Positions 22,823-26,871 of a DNA stretch of 26,871 nucleotides are shown here, one piece after another. Numbering within the stretch: position 1 is the first letter of the stretch; each line of letters opens with the position of its first letter. A model generated the notes under the pieces. The model saw nothing but the letters and a program-made list of their open reading frames with translations, was not told the DNA's origin and made no database searches. Position numbers and translations under genes: made by a program. Source of the DNA: RUG563 sp964549135 (GTDB lineage Bacteria > Bacillota > Clostridia > Christensenellales > Aristaeellaceae); the NCBI GenBank assembly GCA_964549135.1, contig CAZJUJ010000041.1:1-26871 (forward strand), written 5' to 3'.

Positions 22823-22883
22823 AACAAACGGCAGGGGCGGCGTGTCATATTGGCGAAAGGCAATGGAAAGGAGAAAGAAAACG

Positions 22884-24350
22884 ATGAAAAGAATGATTGC
22901 CCTGCTGATGACGATGCTGCTGCTGGTGGCGGCGTGGCCCGCCCTTTCGGAGGGCGCCGAGATCCAGACCGAGCTGCCGGAGGAGATCGAAGCCTTTTTT
23001 TCGGCAGGATCATTTTCAGGCTATACCATTAATGCCCACGCCGCCAAAGCATTTGAAAATACCGTGGGCGGCAGCTATTACTTTGCGGTGGCCTCCAAGG
23101 GCGCGAGCCATACCCTCTACGGCTTTGAAAAGAAAAACGGCGCCTGGCAATACTGGCTCAAGACCAGCGCCGTGCTGCCGCAGAGCGCGGGGGAATATCA
23201 ATTATATAATGCAAAGGGCATGAATGATTCTCTGACGGGCGAAATCATCAGCGCCGATGAACTCTGCATGGTGCTGATTCTGCCGGGGCAGGATTACTAC
23301 AGCCATTTTGCCAGCTTCCGGGTGGATCAGTACGGCCAGTGGCGGCTGAATTCGGTTTACAGCTATTTGCTGGAGGCGGGAAAATATACAGAGGCCTTGG
23401 TATACAGCGATCACATCGCCTATTATGATGAAAACCGCCTCATCGGCAATGCCTGGGGCGTGGTGGAAACCAATCTGCGCTATGCAAGCATGGCGGCCTT
23501 CCCGGCCACCTATGCGGCGGCGAAAAGCGTGCTCTCCAGCCCGCCGGATATCCCCTCGGGCAGCCAGCTTTTCGCTGCGGAGATTCATTTTACCGGCGGG
23601 CAGAAATTCCCGGTCTATTCCGGCCCGGGCACAGGCTATGAGCGGGCAGCCGGGGGCAAGGCCATGGTTTCCACCAATGACTGGATTCAGGTATTTGGCC
23701 GGGAAAACGGCTATATCCTGATTCAGTACGATATTACCTCCGATCAGATGCGCTTTGGCTATATTGAAGAAAGCGCCCTGCCCAAGAGCGTTTCCGTATC
23801 GGTGCTTGCCCTGGATCATGAGGCGGCGGTGATCACCGGGGATACCTATCTGACCGATGATCCGCTCAAGAGCCAGACGAAAATACGCGCCGTTTCTGCC
23901 GGGCAGCAGGGCGTAAAATGGCTGGCGGAGATGGGAAACTGGGTTTATGTGGAGATTACGGGCAGCGGCAGCCCCGTCCGCGGCTTTGTGCCCGCCGGAA
24001 AAATCCAGAAAAGCAGCCAGCAAAATACTTACAGCGGCAGCTTTGCCTTTTCCGATTATACGGCGGAGGTGCATGCCCAAAGGGACGGCAGCGGAAATCT
24101 TACCGCCGTCATTCAGATTACGGCGTCTGCCCAGCCCCTGCGCGGCGGATACGCCATGACCGGCTATCAGCTATATGCAAATAATCTTTTGCTTGCGGCC
24201 TCCTCCGCCCCGCAGCTGCTCAGCGGCGGCGGATGGCAATGCGTCTTTTCCCTTGGCTGCGCGCTGCCGGAAAATACCGGGCTCATTGGCTTCTGCCCGG
24301 TGTACGGCACGGGGGCAGCCGTCGATGAAATGATGACCTTTTTCCCCTGA
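22884..24350 (+). CDS. Secreted protein with two SH3-like domains
   Basis: This is a 488-residue exported protein with signal peptide MKRMIALLMTMLLLVAAWPALSEGA. The N-terminal part (about 27-220) is Tyr-rich and I do not recognise it. A bacterial SH3-like domain is seen at about 240-300 (FPVYSGPGTGYERAAGGKAMVSTNDWIQVFGRENGYILIQY, then FGYIEESAL), a second at about 318-375 (TYLTDDPLKSQTKIRAVSAGQQGVKWLAEMGNWVYVEI, then RGFVPAGKI), and a beta-rich C-terminus follows. Such domains usually bind peptidoglycan. It is 61 bp after the anti-sigma gene with AAGGAG 10 nt before the ATG, so it is probably in the same operon and may be the effector or sensor of the envelope response. The start at 22884 is chosen by the signal peptide and ribosome site. 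Confidence 0.78.
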   Translation: MKRMIALLMTMLLLVAAWPALSEGAEIQTELPEEIEAFFSAGSFSGYTINAHAAKAFENTVGGSYYFAVASKGASHTLYGFEKKNGAWQYWLKTSAVLPQSAGEYQLYNAKGMNDSLTGEIISADELCMVLILPGQDYYSHFASFRVDQYGQWRLNSVYSYLLEAGKYTEALVYSDHIAYYDENRLIGNAWGVVETNLRYASMAAFPATYAAAKSVLSSPPDIPSGSQLFAAEIHFTGGQKFPVYSGPGTGYERAAGGKAMVSTNDWIQVFGRENGYILIQYDITSDQMRFGYIEESALPKSVSVSVLALDHEAAVITGDTYLTDDPLKSQTKIRAVSAGQQGVKWLAEMGNWVYVEITGSGSPVRGFVPAGKIQKSSQQNTYSGSFAFSDYTAEVHAQRDGSGNLTAVIQITASAQPLRGGYAMTGYQLYANNLLLAASSAPQLLSGGGWQCVFSLGCALPENTGLIGFCPVYGTGAAVDEMMTFFP

Positions 24351-24383
24351 CCGGGGGCTTATTCCCCTTGAAACAGCCCCCGG
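24351..24383. terminator. Hairpin at the convergent gene ends, overlapping the amidase stop
   Basis: CCGGGGGCT (24351-24359) pairs perfectly with AGCCCCCGG (24375-24383). It begins right after the SH3-protein stop and contains the last codons and stop of the amidase gene. It has no U-run on either side, so it may only block or stabilise transcript ends. Confidence 0.4.
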
Positions 24384-25681
24384 TAGCAGGCAATATCGTA
24401 AACGCCCTGGGCCATGCCCTCTGCCAGCAAATGCTGATAATGGGGATGGGACAATTGATAATCCTCCTGGGGATTGGAAAGATGGCCCAGCTCAATCAGG
24501 AAGCAGGGCATCTTGGCCCAGTTATTGCCCACAAACTGATCGCTGAGGGTGACAAAGCCGGTTTTTTCGGTCAGCTCATACCCGGCGGAGCGCTTAATGG
24601 CGTTGAGCAGCAGATTGCCCATATGGCGATAGGCGGTTTTATCCGCCACGGCCCGGGCATAATCGGAGCGAAAGGGCGTATAGAGGCTCAGCCCGGTTAC
24701 GGCAGAACTCTCCCGGGTATCGCAATGGAGACGCAGCATGATATCCGCCCCGCCCTCCTCGGCGATGGCGCAGCGCTCCATATTGGTGCGGAACTGATCC
24801 TCTCTTTCCCGGGTCATGACCACGGTAGCCCCCTGACGGATCAATTCATCCCGCAGCACCATGGCGATTTCCAGCACCACGATGGATTCCTTGCGCAGGG
24901 TAAAGTGGCCCTGGGCCATGCCGCCGCTTCCGGCAGTTTTGCCGCTGAGGCCGGGGCCCACCGGCTCGCTGACCGGGCGGCCGTTTTCCTGATGTCCCGG
25001 ATCGATGCAGACGGTGATGCCCGAAAGGCGGCCCGCCTGCTGCGCCGGGGCCTGGGGGACTTCATAGCCCTTGCGGGCCTTGGCCTCCGCCAGGATTCTG
25101 CCCGAGCCGGAAAGCAGCTTTACGGTGGTCAGGGTACGGGCATAGGTGATGGGCAGCAGGATTTCCCCGGAAAAAAGGCCGTTTTCATCGGGATAGACAG
25201 GATAGGTGGCCGATTGCTGGCGATTGGAAAAATGAAGAAGCAGGCAGGAAGCGCCGGGGGCGGAAAAGGAATAGCCAAGCCCCCGGCCTGTTTCTGTCAG
25301 GCTGAGATCACGGACGGCGGCGCTGCCCACGCCGCTGGGCGCCTGATAATCAGGCGCGGCGGGAAGGGAGGAAGCGGCCTTTAAGAGCTGCGAATTTTCC
25401 AGATTTTTTACCGTTACGGTGACCGTGCCGCCCGCCCCGGAATGCGCAAGGGCAATCACGCCGGAAAAGACGCCGTTTTTGCCGTAGGCCACCAGATTGC
25501 CGCTTTCGGCAGCGGTTTCATAAAAAATGCGGACGTATTCCCGGCCGCTCAGGGAAAAGGAATAGCCCACGGCGCAGCTTTCGGGGGAAAGCCGGATGCT
25601 TTCCGCCAGGGCCAGGGGCGCAAGCGGGGCAAGGGCCAGCAGGCATACCATCAGGAGAAGCAGACATCTTTTGAAGGGCAC
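24359..25681 (-). CDS. N-acetylmuramoyl-L-alanine amidase (Amidase_3) with two N-terminal repeat domains
   Basis: This is a 440-residue exported zinc amidase that cleaves the bond between MurNAc and the stem peptide. The signal peptide covers about 1-26 (ending ALALA). Two related 70-residue beta domains follow (about 29-100 and 124-200, both with GYSFS...NG.FSG). The catalytic domain runs from about 220: CIDPGHQ (zinc His230), RKESIVVLEIAMVLRDELIRQGATVVMTRERE (zinc Glu265), LRLHCD (zinc His319) and CFLIELGHLSNPQEDYQL (catalytic Glu397). The start is GTG at 25681 with AAAGGA upstream; no better ATG exists before the signal peptide. It is convergent with the sigma operon and divergent from the phosphoesterase. 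Confidence 0.94.
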   Translation of the reverse strand: MPFKRCLLLLMVCLLALAPLAPLALAESIRLSPESCAVGYSFSLSGREYVRIFYETAAESGNLVAYGKNGVFSGVIALAHSGAGGTVTVTVKNLENSQLLKAASSLPAAPDYQAPSGVGSAAVRDLSLTETGRGLGYSFSAPGASCLLLHFSNRQQSATYPVYPDENGLFSGEILLPITYARTLTTVKLLSGSGRILAEAKARKGYEVPQAPAQQAGRLSGITVCIDPGHQENGRPVSEPVGPGLSGKTAGSGGMAQGHFTLRKESIVVLEIAMVLRDELIRQGATVVMTREREDQFRTNMERCAIAEEGGADIMLRLHCDTRESSAVTGLSLYTPFRSDYARAVADKTAYRHMGNLLLNAIKRSAGYELTEKTGFVTLSDQFVGNNWAKMPCFLIELGHLSNPQEDYQLSHPHYQHLLAEGMAQGVYDIACYRGLFQGE

Positions 25682-25735
25682 GGGAAATCATCCTTTCTTG
25701 GGCGGAGAAGAGCCGCAATAATTCCAGTATATGCC

Positions 25736-25764
25736 ATTATAGCACGGGAATGCATTTTATACAA
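25736..25764 (-). promoter_or_regulatory. Amidase promoter
   Basis: On the minus strand TTGTAT (25764-25759), 17 nt spacer and a perfect TATAAT (25741-25736), 54 nt before the GTG start. Its -35 box directly abuts that of the divergent promoter. Confidence 0.78.
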
Positions 25765-25793
25765 TTGCCCCGCATAAGAATCTATGATAGAAT
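25765..25793 (+). promoter_or_regulatory. Metallophosphoesterase promoter
   Basis: TTGCCC (25765-25770), 17 nt spacer and TAGAAT (25788-25793). TATACT at 25793-25798 is an alternative -10. The start codon is 40 nt downstream. Confidence 0.55.
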
Positions 25794-25833
25794 ATACTGG
25801 AAAGGGCCATGAATTCCGGAAAGGGGCAGGATC

Positions 25834-26700
25834 ATGAAGGCGAGGAAGAAGGAAAGAAAGCGGGCGAAAAAGCCGATGCTGCTGGGGCGGCTATTGACAC
25901 TGCTGCCCATTGGCTGCATGCTGTTTTATCCCGTATATCTGGCGGGAACGCTGGAACTTAAGGAGGAGGAATATGCCTCCGCGCTGCTGCCGGAGGAATT
26001 TTCGGGACTGAAAATCGCATATGTATCGGATATTCATTACGGCGCGTTTCTGGGGGAAGCGCGGGTGCGGGCCCTGGCGGACAGGGTCAATCGCCTGGAG
26101 GCCGATCTGATTATTCTGGGCGGCGATTACGGGGAAAGCTCCCGGGGCGCGCTGGATTTCTTTGCCCTGCGCCCGGGCTTTCAGGCCCGGTACGGGGTGC
26201 TGGGCGTGATGGGCAATCATGACCGGACGCTGCCCGAAAGCAATCTGGGAAAAATCCAGGCCGCTATGCGGGAAAACGGCGTGATTCCGCTGGTGAATGA
26301 CGTATGGATGCTGGAAAAACAGGGGAAGCGGCTGGCCATTGCCGGGGCGGATGATTTCTACAATGGGTATCCCGATCTGGAAAGGCTGGCCCGGCTCTGC
26401 GATGATGCGGATTTTGCGATCTTTGCGCCCCATAGCCCCGATCTTCTGCCCGAGGTCTATCGTCTGCCCGGCGGGCCTTTTTACCAGCTGGCCCTGTGCG
26501 GGCATACCCACGGTGGCCAGGTGACGCTTTGGGGCCACGCGCTGCATTCCTCCAGCGATTACGGGGATCGCTACCTTTCGGGCTGGTATCATGAAGAAAA
26601 TACCGATATTCTGGTCAGCAACGGCGTGGGCACCTCCATGCTGCCTGTGCGCCTGGGGGCAAAGCCGCAGCTTCACCTGCTTACCCTGAAACGGGAATAG
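25834..26700 (+). CDS. Membrane-anchored metallophosphoesterase (YkuE/YaeI-like)
   Basis: This is a 288-residue calcineurin-like phosphoesterase with a very basic N-terminus (KARKKERKRAKK) and one membrane helix (about 15-38), so the catalytic domain should be outside the membrane if the positive-inside rule holds. Metal-site motifs in order: YVSDIHYG (63-70), LGGDYGE (95-101), GNHD (127-130), PHSPD (199-203, His200) and GHTHGGQ (223-229). Related enzymes act on phosphodiesters or on lipid-linked pyrophosphates, but the substrate cannot be read here. The ATG has GGGGCAGGA just upstream. It is a single-gene unit followed 33 nt later by repeat R4. Confidence 0.92.
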   Translation: MKARKKERKRAKKPMLLGRLLTLLPIGCMLFYPVYLAGTLELKEEEYASALLPEEFSGLKIAYVSDIHYGAFLGEARVRALADRVNRLEADLIILGGDYGESSRGALDFFALRPGFQARYGVLGVMGNHDRTLPESNLGKIQAAMRENGVIPLVNDVWMLEKQGKRLAIAGADDFYNGYPDLERLARLCDDADFAIFAPHSPDLLPEVYRLPGGPFYQLALCGHTHGGQVTLWGHALHSSSDYGDRYLSGWYHEENTDILVSNGVGTSMLPVRLGAKPQLHLLTLKRE

Positions 26701-26732
26701 GACGGGGAACGGGAGAAAACGGGGAAAATATT

Positions 26733-26871
26733 GCGGGAGGGGACTTTTGACGCAAAAGTCTCCTCCCGCAAAAATCGGCTCCATAATAAAAGTTGGGGTG
26801 CAGCCAAAAAAGAGAAGACAAAGTAAGCCCGAACAGTTAAAATGAAAATGCAGCAATCCACAAACTGGAGG
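26733..26871. repeat. Composite palindromic repeat R4 (divergent, cut by window end)
   Basis: Terminal palindrome D6 (26733-26769, GCGGGAGGGGACTTTTG-ACG-CAAAAGTCTCCTCCCGC broken into arms of 17 with one G-T wobble) is clear. After it come AAAATCGGCTCCATAATA and, at the window end, ATGCAGCAATCCACAAACTGGAGG split across 26851-26871, which weakly resemble the inverted C module and the start of the core hairpin. The palindrome is certain; the rest of the element is a decayed or distant match that leaves the window. No gene is seen in 26770-26871. Confidence 0.65.

Overview
This is a GC-rich bacterial chromosome segment with densely packed genes and strong sigma-A type promoters (about -35 / 17 bp / TATAAT). 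The gene content (ScpA/ScpB, DeoB-PunA, an ECF sigma factor of the 'MLVFFPFMLLML-DNEEDR' type, an OadB-type decarboxylase subunit, a cell-wall amidase, AGGAGG ribosome sites) points to an anaerobic Firmicute of the Clostridia. A Christensenellales- or Oscillospirales-like gut organism is my guess; nothing here proves the order. The secreted proteins end their signals in ALA/SLA and carry no clear lipobox, including both ABC binding proteins, which is unusual for a Gram-positive.

Layout. Positions 1-18683 are almost entirely minus-strand genes. From right to left in transcription order: oadB plus a small OadG-like subunit (18683-17324, ended by a clean terminator). Next is a complete branched-chain amino acid ABC operon, livK2-H2-M2-G2-F2 (17118-12246). 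A second liv operon follows, livK1-H1-(M-G fusion)-F1 (11794-7138). Then comes M50 protease-scpA-scpB-deoB-punA (6617-2417), a DeoR-type regulator (2178-1399) and the 5' part of secA (1224-1, running off the window). To the right are an AI-2E family permease (+), a nucleoside hydrolase (-), a sigma / anti-sigma / secreted SH3-protein operon (+), an N-acetylmuramoyl-L-alanine amidase (-) and a membrane metallophosphoesterase (+).

How the genes fit together. Two paralogous amino-acid uptake systems sit next to subunits of a sodium-pumping decarboxylase, which suits an amino-acid-fermenting, Na+-using anaerobe. punA, deoB and the nucleoside hydrolase recycle nucleosides to base plus pentose, and the DeoR-type regulator beside punA/deoB is a candidate controller. 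The sigma/anti-sigma/SH3 operon and the convergent amidase look like an envelope-response cluster.

The most unusual content is a family of composite interspersed repeats in the intergenic spaces (R1 6741-7110, R2 11926-12218, R3 20052-20317, R4 26733 to the window end). Each combines a small AT-rich core hairpin, an arm containing TGCCAAATTGAATGCCAG or its complement, and a 37-39 bp GC-rich palindrome with a TTTTG-NNN-CAAAA centre. R1 and R2 are two-sided, so each is a roughly 300 bp imperfect palindrome. Palindrome stems differ between copies but stay complementary, and four copies start 22-33 nt past a stop codon. No transposase is present. I found no CRISPR array, tRNA, rRNA or recognisable riboswitch.
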